DNA from: Streptomyces hygroscopicus
GTDB taxonomy: Bacteria > Actinomycetota > Actinomycetes > Streptomycetales > Streptomycetaceae
Length of the DNA: 64,000 nt
Reading direction: 5' to 3'
NCBI GenBank assembly: GCA_002021875.1
Contig: CP018627.1
Location: 3,906,001-3,970,000, forward strand
Part shown: piece by piece, positions 8,469-16,299 of the stretch
How the letters are laid out: every line of letters begins with the position of its first letter
Position numbering within the stretch: the stretch's first letter is position 1
Translations under genes and position numbers: made by a program
The notes under the pieces: model-generated
What the model saw: only the letters and a program-made list of their open reading frames with translations
What the model was told of the DNA's origin: nothing
Databases searched by the model: none

Positions 8469-8885
8469 GTGAGTGAACCGGCGACGACATCGCGGCCCCT
8501 CGCACCGGAGGGATTCATCGCCGACTGCCGGGCGCGGCTGGGCTTCGATCTGCTGGCCCGCACCTGGACCGCCGTCGTGATCTTCGGGCTGCGGGAGGGG
8601 CCGCGCCGCCCCGGCGAGCTGCGCGAGGCGATCGGCGGCATCAGCCCGAAAGTGCTCAACGACACCCTGCGCCGCCTGGAGGACGACGGGCTGGTGGAGC
8701 GGCGCCGGTACGCGGAGGCGCCGCCCCGGGTGGAGTACGCGCTGACCCCGCTCGGGGAGACCCTGCTGGGGCCGGTCGAGGCGCTCGGTGCCTGGTCGAT
8801 GGAGTACGGGGACGCGGTGGTCGAGGCCCAGGAGCGGGCCGAGGAGCGGGCCGAGGAGCGGGCCGAGCGGGGGCGGGGGCAGTAG
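8469..8885 (+). CDS. HxlR-family winged-helix transcriptional regulator
   Basis: A 138-residue protein starting at GTG 8469, with AGGAGG 7 bp upstream. The HxlR domain occupies about residues 25-115: LGFDLLARTWTAVVIF, then RRPGELREAIGGISPKVLN as the recognition helix region, and LVERRRYAEAPPRVEYALT as the wing. The usual N-terminal Cys redox sensor is present as a lone CRARLGF cysteine near residue 20. The C-terminus is an unusual (A)EERAEERAEERAE repeat, probably an extended charged helix. It is divergent from two reductase genes and probably regulates them in response to electrophiles or oxidants. Confidence 0.88.
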   Translation: MSEPATTSRPLAPEGFIADCRARLGFDLLARTWTAVVIFGLREGPRRPGELREAIGGISPKVLNDTLRRLEDDGLVERRRYAEAPPRVEYALTPLGETLLGPVEALGAWSMEYGDAVVEAQERAEERAEERAERGRGQ

Positions 8886-8944
8886 TTCCGAGCCCTCCGG
8901 GCCGCGGCCCCGATATGCCCGGCGACGGACACCCACTGGACTAC

Positions 8945-8962
8945 ATACCGACTGGTCGGCAT
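8945..8962. promoter_or_regulatory. TetR-type operator, site 1 of a three-site family
   Basis: ATACCGAC-TG-GTCGGCAT is a 7/8 inverted repeat about 90 bp upstream of the APH-like kinase / acyl-CoA dehydrogenase operon. The same core ATACCGACTGGT recurs at 16235-16252 (reverse orientation) and 50911-50928. Confidence 0.6.
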
Positions 8963-9049
8963 CATGATGCGGAACGGTTCGCCCGCTCCCCCGGCCGAGC
9001 GGCTGTGAGCAGTACCAAGAAGGACCGAGGAAACCGAGGAAGAGGTTCG

Positions 9050-10072
9050 ATGAACGCAGGCAATCCCCCAGGGCTCGACCTCGATCGGCTCCGCGCCCAC
9101 CTCGACCGCGAACGCGCGGGACTGGTGCGCGGGCCGCTGAGCGCCGAGCTGATCGAAGGCGGCCGTTCGAATCTCACCTACACCGTCACCGACGGCACCT
9201 CCCGCTGGGTCGTCCGCCGGCCGCCGCTGGGCCATGTGCTCGCCACCGCCCATGACATGGCGCGGGAACACCGGGTGATCAGCGCCCTGCACCCGACGGC
9301 CGTGCCGGTGCCCGAGCCGGTGCTGCTGTGCGAGGACGACTCGGTGGTCGGATCGCCCTTCTACGTCATGGAGTTCGTCGAGGGCACCCCGTACCGCACC
9401 GCCGAGCAGCTCGCCGGCATCGGTCCGGAGCGCACCCGGGAGGTCGTCCTCTCCCTCGTCGACACGCTCGTGACGCTGCACTCCGTGGACCCGGCCGAGG
9501 TCGGGCTCGGCGACTTCGGGCGTCCGGAGGGGTTCCTGGAGCGGCAGCTTCGCCGCTGGGGCAAGCAGCTGGCGGCCTCGCGCAACCGTGAGCTGTCCGG
9601 GATCGACGAGCTGCACACCCGGCTCGCCAAGGCGCTGCCGGCCTCCCCCACGCCCACGGTCGTCCACGGCGACTACCGCCTGGACAACGTCCTGGTGGAC
9701 GCCGACGACCGGATCACGGCGATCCTCGACTGGGAGATGTCCACGCTCGGCGATCCGCTGACCGACCTCGGGCTGATCGTGATGTACAGCGGTCATCCGA
9801 ATCTCGCCGACTCCCCCATCTCCTCCACCCAGGGCGCCCCCGGCCACCCCGCCACGGACGAGCTGATCCAGCGCTATGCCGAGGGTTCGGGGCGCGATGT
9901 GAGCGGCGTGTCCTGGTACACCGCCTTCGCCTACTTCAAGCTCGCGGTGATCCTCGAGGGCATCCACTACCGCTACACCCTCGGCCAGACCGTCGGCGCG
10001 GGCTTCGACCGCATCGGCGACATCGTCCCCGCCTTCATCGACCACGGCCTCACCACCCTCGAGGAGAGCTGA
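9050..10072 (+). CDS. APH-like phosphotransferase family protein (ACAD10/11 N-domain type)
   Basis: A 340-residue protein starting at ATG 9050 after GAGGAAGAGG. It has the aminoglycoside-phosphotransferase-like kinase fold. The first part has LSAELIEGGRSNLTYTV (glycine-loop region), the catalytic loop is VVHGDYRLDNVLVD, and the metal-binding segment is ILDWEMSTLGDPLTDLG. In animals this kinase domain is fused to the acyl-CoA dehydrogenase of ACAD10/11 and phosphorylates 4-hydroxyacyl-CoAs. Here the dehydrogenase is a separate gene 7 bp downstream, which supports a joint role in hydroxy-fatty-acid catabolism. The promoter region carries a predicted TetR operator. Confidence 0.87.
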   Translation: MNAGNPPGLDLDRLRAHLDRERAGLVRGPLSAELIEGGRSNLTYTVTDGTSRWVVRRPPLGHVLATAHDMAREHRVISALHPTAVPVPEPVLLCEDDSVVGSPFYVMEFVEGTPYRTAEQLAGIGPERTREVVLSLVDTLVTLHSVDPAEVGLGDFGRPEGFLERQLRRWGKQLAASRNRELSGIDELHTRLAKALPASPTPTVVHGDYRLDNVLVDADDRITAILDWEMSTLGDPLTDLGLIVMYSGHPNLADSPISSTQGAPGHPATDELIQRYAEGSGRDVSGVSWYTAFAYFKLAVILEGIHYRYTLGQTVGAGFDRIGDIVPAFIDHGLTTLEES

Positions 10073-10079
10073 TCCCGTC

Positions 10080-11294
10080 ATGGACTTCGCATTCGACGCC
10101 CGGACCGAAGAGCTGCGCGCCAAGCTGCTCGCCTTCATGGACGAGCATGTCCATCCGGCGGAGGCGGTCGCGGAGGAGCAGCGCGCGGCCCTGGACTCCC
10201 CGTGGCTGACCCCGGCGGTCGTCGGCGAGCTCAAGGCCGAGGCCCGCCGGCAGGGGCTGTGGAACCTCTTCCTGCCCGATGAGGAGTACGGCGCGGGGCT
10301 GACCAATCTGCAGTACGCCCCGCTCGCGGAGATCACCGGCCACAGCCCCCAGTTGGCCCCAACCGCCCTGAACTGCGCCGCCCCCGACACCGGCAACATG
10401 GAGGTGCTCGCCCAGTTCGGCGACGAGCGGCAGCGCAAGCAGTGGCTGGAGCCGCTGCTCGCGGGAGAGATCCGGTCGGCCTTCGCGATGACCGAGCCGG
10501 AGGTCGCCTCGTCCGACGCGACCAATATCGAGACCCGGATCGAGCGCGACGGCGACGACTACGTCATCACCGGGCGCAAGTGGTACATCTCCGGGGCGAT
10601 GAACCCCGACTGCAAGATCTTCATCGTGATGGGCAAGACCGACCCCGACGGCGCCGATGTGCGCCGTCAGCAGTCGATGGTGCTGGTGCCGCGCGACACC
10701 CCGGGCGTCGAGGTGCGGCGGGCCATGCGGGTGTACGGCTACGAGGACCACTACCACGGCGGCCACGCCGAGGTGGTCTTCGACCGGGCGCGGGTGCCGG
10801 TGAGCAACCTCATCGGCGAGGAGGGCGGCGGTTTCGCCATCGCCCAGGCCCGGCTCGGCCCCGGCCGGATCCACCACTGCATGCGGCTGATCGGCATGGC
10901 CGAGCGCGGTATCGAGCTGATGTGCCGACGGGCCGTGGACCGTACGGCCTTCGGCAAGGCGCTCGCCCAGCAGGGCCAGGTCCATGAGTGGATCGCGGAC
11001 GCGCGGGTGGCGGTCGAGCAGCTTCGGCTGCTGGTGCTGAAGACGGCCTGGCTGATGGACACGGTGGGCAACCGCGAGGCGCACACCGAGATCCAGGCCA
11101 TCAAGATCGCGACGCCGCGTACGGTGGTTCGGATTCTGGACCAGGCGGTGCAGCTGCACGGCGCGGGCGGGGTGAGCCAGGACTTCCCGCTGGCCGAGCT
11201 GTGGGCGGCGGCCCGCACGCTGCGGTTGGCTGACGGGCCGGACGAGGTGCATCAACGGTCGCTGGCGCGGCGTGAGTTGAAGCGGTACGTGTAA
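10080..11294 (+). CDS. Acyl-CoA dehydrogenase
   Basis: A 404-residue FAD enzyme of the ACAD family, the usual length. Visible family segments are FAMTEPEVASSDATNIET (flavin/substrate loop), GRKWYISGA, and the C-terminal helical part with FGKALAQQGQVHEWIAD and QLHGAGGVSQDFPLAELW. It starts at ATG 10080, 7 bp after the kinase stop, so the two form an operon. It probably oxidises an acyl-CoA (possibly a phosphorylated 4-hydroxyacyl-CoA made by the partner). A strong hairpin terminator follows. Confidence 0.92.
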   Translation: MDFAFDARTEELRAKLLAFMDEHVHPAEAVAEEQRAALDSPWLTPAVVGELKAEARRQGLWNLFLPDEEYGAGLTNLQYAPLAEITGHSPQLAPTALNCAAPDTGNMEVLAQFGDERQRKQWLEPLLAGEIRSAFAMTEPEVASSDATNIETRIERDGDDYVITGRKWYISGAMNPDCKIFIVMGKTDPDGADVRRQQSMVLVPRDTPGVEVRRAMRVYGYEDHYHGGHAEVVFDRARVPVSNLIGEEGGGFAIAQARLGPGRIHHCMRLIGMAERGIELMCRRAVDRTAFGKALAQQGQVHEWIADARVAVEQLRLLVLKTAWLMDTVGNREAHTEIQAIKIATPRTVVRILDQAVQLHGAGGVSQDFPLAELWAAARTLRLADGPDEVHQRSLARRELKRYV

Positions 11295-11311
11295 CTGAAG
11301 CGGTGCGGGTG

Positions 11312-11345
11312 GGGGCGGGGCGGGGTTTGTTCCCCACCCCGCCCC
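11312..11345 (+). terminator. Hairpin terminator after acyl-CoA dehydrogenase
   Basis: A 14-bp G/C stem (11312-11325 with 11332-11345, one mismatch) encloses a TTTGTT loop, 18 bp after the stop codon of the acyl-CoA dehydrogenase. Confidence 0.7.
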
Positions 11346-11552
11346 TTACCGACGCTCCGGACCCGGTGTATCCGGCTGTCAGCGCGGACGGACGAGACCA
11401 CAGCCCGGAGCGGCATCGGGAGGCCGACGACATAGCGGCGGCGGCGCTCGGTGTCGACTTCGGTCGAGGCGGCGGGGTCCGTGAGGCTGTGGACCTGGAT
11501 GTGAGCGCGTCGAAGGCCGGTCCGTTCGACCGTCCGCAACTCGGCGGATGGC

Positions 11553-11586
11553 CAGGGCTTCGGCGTTGTCGCTTGACGTCCGGTTC
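11553..11586. repeat. 34-bp direct repeat, copy 1
   Basis: This 34-bp block matches 12815-12848 at 31 of 34 positions in the same orientation. Read on the minus strand, both copies give a C-terminal-like EPDVxRxRRSP segment. They flank the ISAs1 fragment and the small secreted protein gene and are probably remnants of the same insertion-element end. Apart from this and the terminator I see no gene in 11295-11666. Confidence 0.6.
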
Positions 11587-11666
11587 AGCGAGGTTGTGGG
11601 GACGTGACAGGCACAGACTTCCAAGGTCATGGAGCTCTCGACGCTCTGTGATCCGAGTGCAAGACC

Positions 11667-11955
11667 GTGCCTGCCGACGCATCATCGCCGACCCCGTCTG
11701 CCTTTGACCAACTCCGCCAGCATCCAGTGGCCGTGCCCGAGGAGGTCCCGGGCCTGCTGGAGCGGCTCGGCGAGGTGCCCGACCCGCGAGATCCCCGCGG
11801 TGTGCGGCACGCTCTGGTCGTCGTGCTCGCACTGACCGCGTACGCGGTTCCGGCCGGAGCAACCTCCCTGCCGGCAGTCAGCGAGTGGAGCGCTGACGCC
11901 CCGTCCTCTGTCCTGGAACACCTTGGCGTACGGCCCGCTCCGCTGTTCCCGAGCG
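11667..11955 (+). pseudogene. ISAs1-family transposase, N-terminal remnant
   Basis: The frame encodes VPGLLERLGEVPDPRDPRG, then RHALVVVLALTAYAV and ATSLPAVSEWSADAP. This is the conserved N-terminal (DDE_Tnp_1-associated) part of ISAs1-type transposases. At about 11955 the frame breaks; the next recognisable piece (CLPAET) is in the +1 frame and soon meets a stop. No DDE catalytic domain remains. The preceding GTG gives an apparent start but the fragment is not functional. Confidence 0.75.
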
Positions 11956-12143
11956 GTGTCTGCCTGCGGAAACTGGCAATGCGGGTGAATAGGCGTTGCC
12001 TCCCGGGTGGCTACCAGTGGATACAGCCGTCTCCGCAGTGTGGCGGTCGCCGCCGTCCCATCGCAGCCGACCATTGGTGGAACCCATACCCGCGATCCAG
12101 TATCTCCCTTGGTGTCAGCAGATCTTCGCAGCAGAGGATGTTC

Positions 12144-12635
12144 ATGAACCACCGTTACGCATCCGCCCTCGTCGTCCTCGCCTCCGCCGCCGCGCTCCTC
12201 GTCGCCGAGTGCGGGTCTTCCAGCGCCAGCCCGAGGTCAGCGGCAAGCAACCCGGCCGTGTCCACCAAGGCCGGTTCGGCCAGGACCACGGGGGCTACGG
12301 CCTGGAAGCCGTGCCACTTGCCCGCGGGGTACAAGCACTTCTTCAAGCTGGACTCCGCCAAGAAGGTTTCCGGCAACACCGTCGTGCGCGTCACCCCTCA
12401 GACGTGCAAGGTCAACACGGAGAACGACGAGGACGTCGTCTACACCCCGAGCGGAGCGGCCCGGTCGCTCGGCTTCGCCTCAGGCGCCTCCGTCAAGGTC
12501 CTCCGCGACACCACAACCGTGAAGGTCGCCCCGAAGTGGCTGGTGAACCACGAGCTCACCAACACCCCGTACTTCCACTACCGCGTCAACGGCCAGAACC
12601 AGATCACCGCTATGCAGGAGATCTACCACCCGTAG
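12144..12635 (+). CDS. Small secreted protein with degenerate lipobox
   Basis: A 163-residue protein. I chose ATG 12144, because AGAGG lies 6 bp upstream while it abuts the ATG at 12138. A signal sequence (about residues 1-22) ends ALLVAEC, which looks like a lipobox in which the usual Gly/Ala before the cysteine is Glu. A Ser/Ala-rich linker follows to about residue 55, then a compact domain with two cysteines (KPCHL and QTCKV) and no family I recognise. It lies between transposase remnants and the 34-bp direct repeats and may have travelled with them. Function unknown. Confidence 0.65.
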   Translation: MNHRYASALVVLASAAALLVAECGSSSASPRSAASNPAVSTKAGSARTTGATAWKPCHLPAGYKHFFKLDSAKKVSGNTVVRVTPQTCKVNTENDEDVVYTPSGAARSLGFASGASVKVLRDTTTVKVAPKWLVNHELTNTPYFHYRVNGQNQITAMQEIYHP

Positions 12636-12733
12636 AGGAGTCAGCGAGCATCACGGCGTACAACGTTCCCCTCCAGGGTGGAAGCCGCAGCTCAGCAGTG
12701 CGTGATCCAGACGGGTGGTAGCACCGGGTAAAC

Positions 12734-12763
12734 CGGTTTGTTCTGCGGTTCCAGAACAAACCG
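12734..12763. terminator. 11-bp perfect hairpin
   Basis: CGGTTTGTTCT (12734-12744) pairs perfectly with AGAACAAACCG (12753-12763) across an 8-nt loop, about 100 bp after the small secreted protein gene. It may be a terminator or part of the insertion-element end. Confidence 0.5.
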
Positions 12764-12814
12764 CGCTGCGCGGTCTCCGAGCCGCAAGGTGCGTACACCG
12801 TTCCCCTTGAGGGG

Positions 12815-12848
12815 CAGGGCTTCGGCGTAATCGCGTGACGTCCGGTTC
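12815..12848. repeat. 34-bp direct repeat, copy 2
   Basis: Second copy of the block at 11553-11586 (three mismatches). It lies next to the transposase C-terminal remnant read on the minus strand. Confidence 0.6.
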
Positions 12849-12856
12849 GTGATCAT

Positions 12857-12959
12857 CCGAGTGCGGGGGTCGGCGAGAGTCGCGGGCGTTGCGGCGGAGG
12901 CCGGCCGCGATGTTCTTCGCTCCGGCCGTGCGGAGGGCTCCGATGGCAAGGTTGCGCCA
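12857..12959 (-). pseudogene. ISAs1-family transposase, C-terminal remnant
   Basis: The minus strand encodes [20 protein letters not shown] followed by [11 protein letters not shown]. This matches the characteristic end of ISAs1-type transposases (LRNLAIxLLRxxGxTNIAAxxRxxARD). No start or catalytic core is present. Its orientation is opposite to the N-terminal remnant at 11667, so at least two element copies or a rearrangement are implied. Confidence 0.65.
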
Positions 12960-12997
12960 GGTGGGCTCCGCCCCCGGACCCCCGGTCCTCAATCGCC

Positions 12998-13024
12998 GGA
13001 CGGGCTGGATTTTCCAGCCCGTCC
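12998..13024 (-). terminator. Hairpin terminator of the SDR/ligase/TetR operon, within a Streptomyces repeat
   Basis: GGACGGGCTGGA (12998-13009) pairs perfectly with TCCAGCCCGTCC across a TTT loop, 43 bp beyond the TetR stop. The surrounding 12960-13050 (GGCTCCGCCCCCGGACCCCC, then TCAATCGCCGGACGGG) is the common Streptomyces intergenic repeat also seen near 54011. I see no gene in 12960-13066. Confidence 0.6.
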
Positions 13025-13066
13025 AGGGGGCACCTCCCAGCGGTAGCTGGGGGAGCTTGAGGGCAT

Positions 13067-13660
13067 TTACGGCCGCAGCGCGCGCAGCAGCAGGTCGGCC
13101 AGGTGGTCGGCGACCTCCTGGGGGCCCAGCGGGCCGCCGGGCCGGTACCAGGTGCCCAGGTGGTGGACGGAGCCGAAGTGGTAGTCCACCACCAGATCGG
13201 CCGGGGTCCGGGAGCTGAACACCCCGGTCCGCTGCCCCTCCTCGATCAGCGCGCGGAACCGCTCGTGGTAGCGGCGCCGCTCGGCGCGCACCTGCTTGTG
13301 CTTCTCCGGGCTGAGTTGGTGCATCGACCGGAAGAAGATGGTGGCGTCGTCGAGGTTCTCGATGGTGGTCACCACGACATCGGCCGCCGCGTCCCGCAGC
13401 CGCCGCTCCACCGGTTCGTCGGCGTCCGCGAAGGCGTCCAGGCGCTCCTGCTGGAGCCGGAGCACCCGGCCGTAGATCTCATGGAGCAGATCGTCCTTGG
13501 AGCCGAAGTAGTGGTAGAGCGCGCCCTTGGTGACGCCCGCCGCCTCGACGATCTCCTGTACGGACGTCCGGTCGTATCCGCGCTCCGCGAACAGGCGGGT
13601 GGCAGCCGCCAGCAGCCGCTGTGGCACCGGCTGTCCGTCACCGTCCGTCGTTTTGGCCAT
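13067..13660 (-). CDS. TetR/AcrR-family transcriptional regulator
   Basis: A 197-residue protein. I chose ATG 13660 over an in-frame GTG at 13669. The helix-turn-helix is at about residues 25-55 ([20 protein letters not shown], then [10 protein letters not shown]). The C-terminal ligand domain is of the KstR2/FadR-like acyl-CoA-sensing style, but the ligand is not identifiable. It is the last gene of a leftward operon with an acyl-CoA ligase and an SDR. That operon begins behind a site (16235-16252) sharing a core with two other operators, so this protein is the best candidate for their common repressor. Confidence 0.9.
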   Translation of the reverse strand: MAKTTDGDGQPVPQRLLAAATRLFAERGYDRTSVQEIVEAAGVTKGALYHYFGSKDDLLHEIYGRVLRLQQERLDAFADADEPVERRLRDAAADVVVTTIENLDDATIFFRSMHQLSPEKHKQVRAERRRYHERFRALIEEGQRTGVFSSRTPADLVVDYHFGSVHHLGTWYRPGGPLGPQEVADHLADLLLRALRP

Positions 13661-13690
13661 GCTCGCCACCCGTTCTCTTCCTCTTCTCTT

Positions 13691-15334
13691 TCATCCTCGC
13701 AGTTCCCGCCGGAGGATCTTGCCACTCGTCGTCTTGGGCAACTCGGGCAGGATCTCCACCTCGCGCGGGTACTTGTACGCGGCGAGGCGCTCCGCACAGT
13801 ACGCGGACAGCTCGTCCGGTGTGGCCTCGGCCTCCGGTCGGAGGCTCACATACGCCTTGACCGTCTCGCCGCGGTACGCGTCGGGTTTGCCGACGACGGC
13901 CGCCTCCCGTACGGCGGGGTGAGTGTAGAGCACATCCTCGACCTCGCGCGGCCAGACCTTGAACCCCGAGGCGTTGATCATGTCCTTCTTGCGGTCGACC
14001 ACGTACAGCCAGCCGCCCTCGTCCATGAAGCCGATGTCGCCGGTGCGAAGTTCCCCGTCCGGGAGGGCGGCGGCGGTGGCCTCCGGGCGCCGCCAGTAGC
14101 CGGGCACCACCATCGGGCCGCGGACGACGATCTCGCCCTGTTCGCCGAACGGCACGTCCTGTCCGGCGTCGTCCACGATGCGTACGACCGTGTCGGCGCC
14201 GGGGACGCCGACGGCGAGGGTGCCGGAGACCGGGTCGACCGGGGCGCGGACGCCGGGCGGGACGCTGGCGCAGGGCGCGGTGCACTCGGTGAGCCCGTAG
14301 CCGTTGTGCAGATACGGGCCGAGGGCCGACTGGAACCGCTCGACCAGCGCGGGCGGCAGCGGGGCGCCGCCGGAGGAGATGATCCGGAAGGACGAGAAGT
14401 GGTCGCGGGTGGCCTGGGGGTGGGCCATCAGCGCCATGAAGGCGGTGGAGGGGCCGACGGTGTAGGCGGGGCGGTGCTCGGCGAAGGCGTCGAGGACGAC
14501 ACCGGTCTCGAAGCGGTAGGCCAGGGCCAGGGTGCCCGCTCCGGACATGCACGCGCACAGCTCGCAGACCATGCCGGTGATGTGGAACAGCGGGGCCAGC
14601 GCGAAGAGCGTCGAGCCTTCGGGCAGCTCGTGGAGAAGGTGCTGCCGGTCGGCGTTGTAGGAGATGTTGCCGTGGGTGTTGATGGCCCCCTTGGGGGTGC
14701 CGCTGGTCCCGGAGGTGTAGCTGATCAGCGCGGTGTCCTCGGCGCGCGGTGCGGGGACGGACGGCGGGCGGGCCCCGGCACGGGCGGCCGTAAGGAGGTC
14801 CTCGGTGTCCTCGGGGACCGGGAGGGGCTCATCGCGCAGCACCCGCTCGTCGTCGCGGGTCTGGAGCTCACGGGCGTCGGCGGTGAACGCGATGCGCACC
14901 GGGGACGCGGCGGCCGTCCGGCGTATGTAGTCCTCCCAGGCGTGGCGGGAGCAGACCAGGGCGCTCACCTCGGCGTCGCCGAGGATGTGCGCGAGCTCGG
15001 CGCCCTTGTACATGGGGTTGACCGGGACGACCGCACCGCCCGCCTTCCACGCCCCCAGCAGCGCGATCACGAAGTGCGGGGTGTTCTGGAGCATGATCGC
15101 CATCCGGTCGCCGGGCCCGAAGCCACCCGCGGCGAGCCGGCCGGCTATCCCGTCGGAGAGCTCGTCGACCTCGCGGTAGGTCAGCCGTCCGTCGAAGTAG
15201 GCGAGCGCCGGATGGCCGGGGGCGGTGCGCACGGCGTCCCGGAACGCGTGCAGCGGACTCGGCCGCGGGTTGATCGTCCGGCGCTGTACCTCGGTGAGCT
15301 GGGCGAGCCATGGCTGGTCCTGGTACGTGGTCAT
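13691..15334 (-). CDS. Long-chain acyl-CoA ligase (AMP-binding)
   Basis: A 547-residue class I adenylate-forming enzyme of full length. The P-loop is ISYTSGTSGTPKGA. The A5 motif is GYGLTECT and A7/A8 is ELRTGDIGFMDEGGWLYVVD, followed by RKKDMINASGFKVWPREVE. The acyl-transfer lysine is in TTSGKILRREL near the C-terminus. It activates a fatty or related carboxylic acid as acyl-AMP and then acyl-CoA. It lies between the SDR and TetR genes on the same strand, with a 30-bp gap to TetR. The context suggests catabolism of a particular fatty or branched acid. Confidence 0.92.
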   Translation of the reverse strand: MTTYQDQPWLAQLTEVQRRTINPRPSPLHAFRDAVRTAPGHPALAYFDGRLTYREVDELSDGIAGRLAAGGFGPGDRMAIMLQNTPHFVIALLGAWKAGGAVVPVNPMYKGAELAHILGDAEVSALVCSRHAWEDYIRRTAAASPVRIAFTADARELQTRDDERVLRDEPLPVPEDTEDLLTAARAGARPPSVPAPRAEDTALISYTSGTSGTPKGAINTHGNISYNADRQHLLHELPEGSTLFALAPLFHITGMVCELCACMSGAGTLALAYRFETGVVLDAFAEHRPAYTVGPSTAFMALMAHPQATRDHFSSFRIISSGGAPLPPALVERFQSALGPYLHNGYGLTECTAPCASVPPGVRAPVDPVSGTLAVGVPGADTVVRIVDDAGQDVPFGEQGEIVVRGPMVVPGYWRRPEATAAALPDGELRTGDIGFMDEGGWLYVVDRKKDMINASGFKVWPREVEDVLYTHPAVREAAVVGKPDAYRGETVKAYVSLRPEAEATPDELSAYCAERLAAYKYPREVEILPELPKTTSGKILRRELRG

Positions 15335-15403
15335 GGGTGCGGCCCTGTCTGGACGGGGGTGAGGGTGGTGGTGCGGAGAGTACGGGAGCGGCGGCCCGTG
15401 GGG

Positions 15404-16186
15404 TCAGCCCGAGGTCCCGGATGCCGTCTCGAGATCCTCGAGCTTGCGCTGCAGTTTGTTGATGCCGCCCAGCCAGCGGTCGGTGTCGCCGGCGCGGGCC
15501 GCGTAGTGCCGGGCCACCTCGGGGTGCGGAAGGATCAGGAAGCGCTCCTCCTCGATGCCGGCCAGGACGGCGTCGGCGACCTGCTCGGGCTCGATCGCGG
15601 TGGGTGCCAGCACCAGGTCCCCGGCGGCCCCGGTGGCGGTCAGCATGTCGGTGCGCACCCCCTGCGGGCAGACGGCGTGGACGCCGATGCCGCGGTGGCG
15701 GTAGGTGCCCGAGAGCCATTCGGCGAAGGCGAGCGCGGCGTGCTTGGAGACGGCGTACGGCGCCGAGCCGATCATGGTGAGTATCCCGGCGGCGGAGACG
15801 GTGGCGACGAAGCGGCCGCTGCCGCGCTCCAGCCATTCGGGCAGCAGCTCCCGGGCGGCCCGCACATGGGCCATCACATTGACGTCCCAGGACTGCTGCC
15901 ACAGCTCCTCGTCGGCCTCGGGGCCGCCGTCGTGGCCGACGCCCGCGTTGGCGCAGAAGATGTCGATGGTGCCGCCGAGCGCTTCGCGGGCCGCGGGCAC
16001 GATGCCGGAGGCGTCGCCGGGGACGGCGGTCGCGCCGATCTCCTCGGCGACGGCGGCGGCCTTGGCGGCGTCGAGGTCGTTGACCACGACCTGGGCGCCC
16101 TCGGCGGCGAAGCGCCGGGCGAGGGCGGCGCCGATGCCACCCCCCGCCCCGGTGACCACAACACGCGCCCCACGCACGGTACCCAC
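15404..16186 (-). CDS. SDR-family NAD(P)-dependent oxidoreductase
   Basis: A 260-residue classical short-chain dehydrogenase. The cofactor motif is VVTGAGGGIGAALAR (residues 9-23), NAG is present in CANAGVG, and the catalytic Ser-Tyr-Lys set is in TVSAAG and YAVSKHA. A C-terminal extension (LGGINKLQRKLEDLE) is typical of actinobacterial SDRs linked to acyl-CoA metabolism. It is the first gene of the SDR-ligase-TetR operon, with the predicted operator 49 bp upstream. Confidence 0.9.
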   Translation of the reverse strand: MGTVRGARVVVTGAGGGIGAALARRFAAEGAQVVVNDLDAAKAAAVAEEIGATAVPGDASGIVPAAREALGGTIDIFCANAGVGHDGGPEADEELWQQSWDVNVMAHVRAARELLPEWLERGSGRFVATVSAAGILTMIGSAPYAVSKHAALAFAEWLSGTYRHRGIGVHAVCPQGVRTDMLTATGAAGDLVLAPTAIEPEQVADAVLAGIEEERFLILPHPEVARHYAARAGDTDRWLGGINKLQRKLEDLETASGTSG

Positions 16187-16234
16187 GATTCGCAGCTCCT
16201 CGGATCGACTCGGATCGGCTCCTGCCCGCAGCGC

Positions 16235-16252
16235 AGACTAACCAGTCGGTAT
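16235..16252. promoter_or_regulatory. TetR-type operator, site 2 of three
   Basis: The half-site GTCGGTAT (16245-16252) is perfect and the opposing half (AGACTAAC) is 5/8. On the minus strand the core reads ATACCGACTGGT, identical to sites at 8945 and 50911. It lies upstream of the SDR-ligase-TetR operon. Confidence 0.55.
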
Positions 16253-16299
16253 GTGTAAACGGAAGAGGCACACCGGCCTCCCGGCGCACGGCCGGCGGG

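Noticed and set aside
13103..16258. 1051-codon plus-strand frame
   Set aside because: It lies opposite TetR, acyl-CoA ligase and SDR genes with complete motifs. It is Arg/Gly/Val-rich, as expected for a GC-rich shadow.
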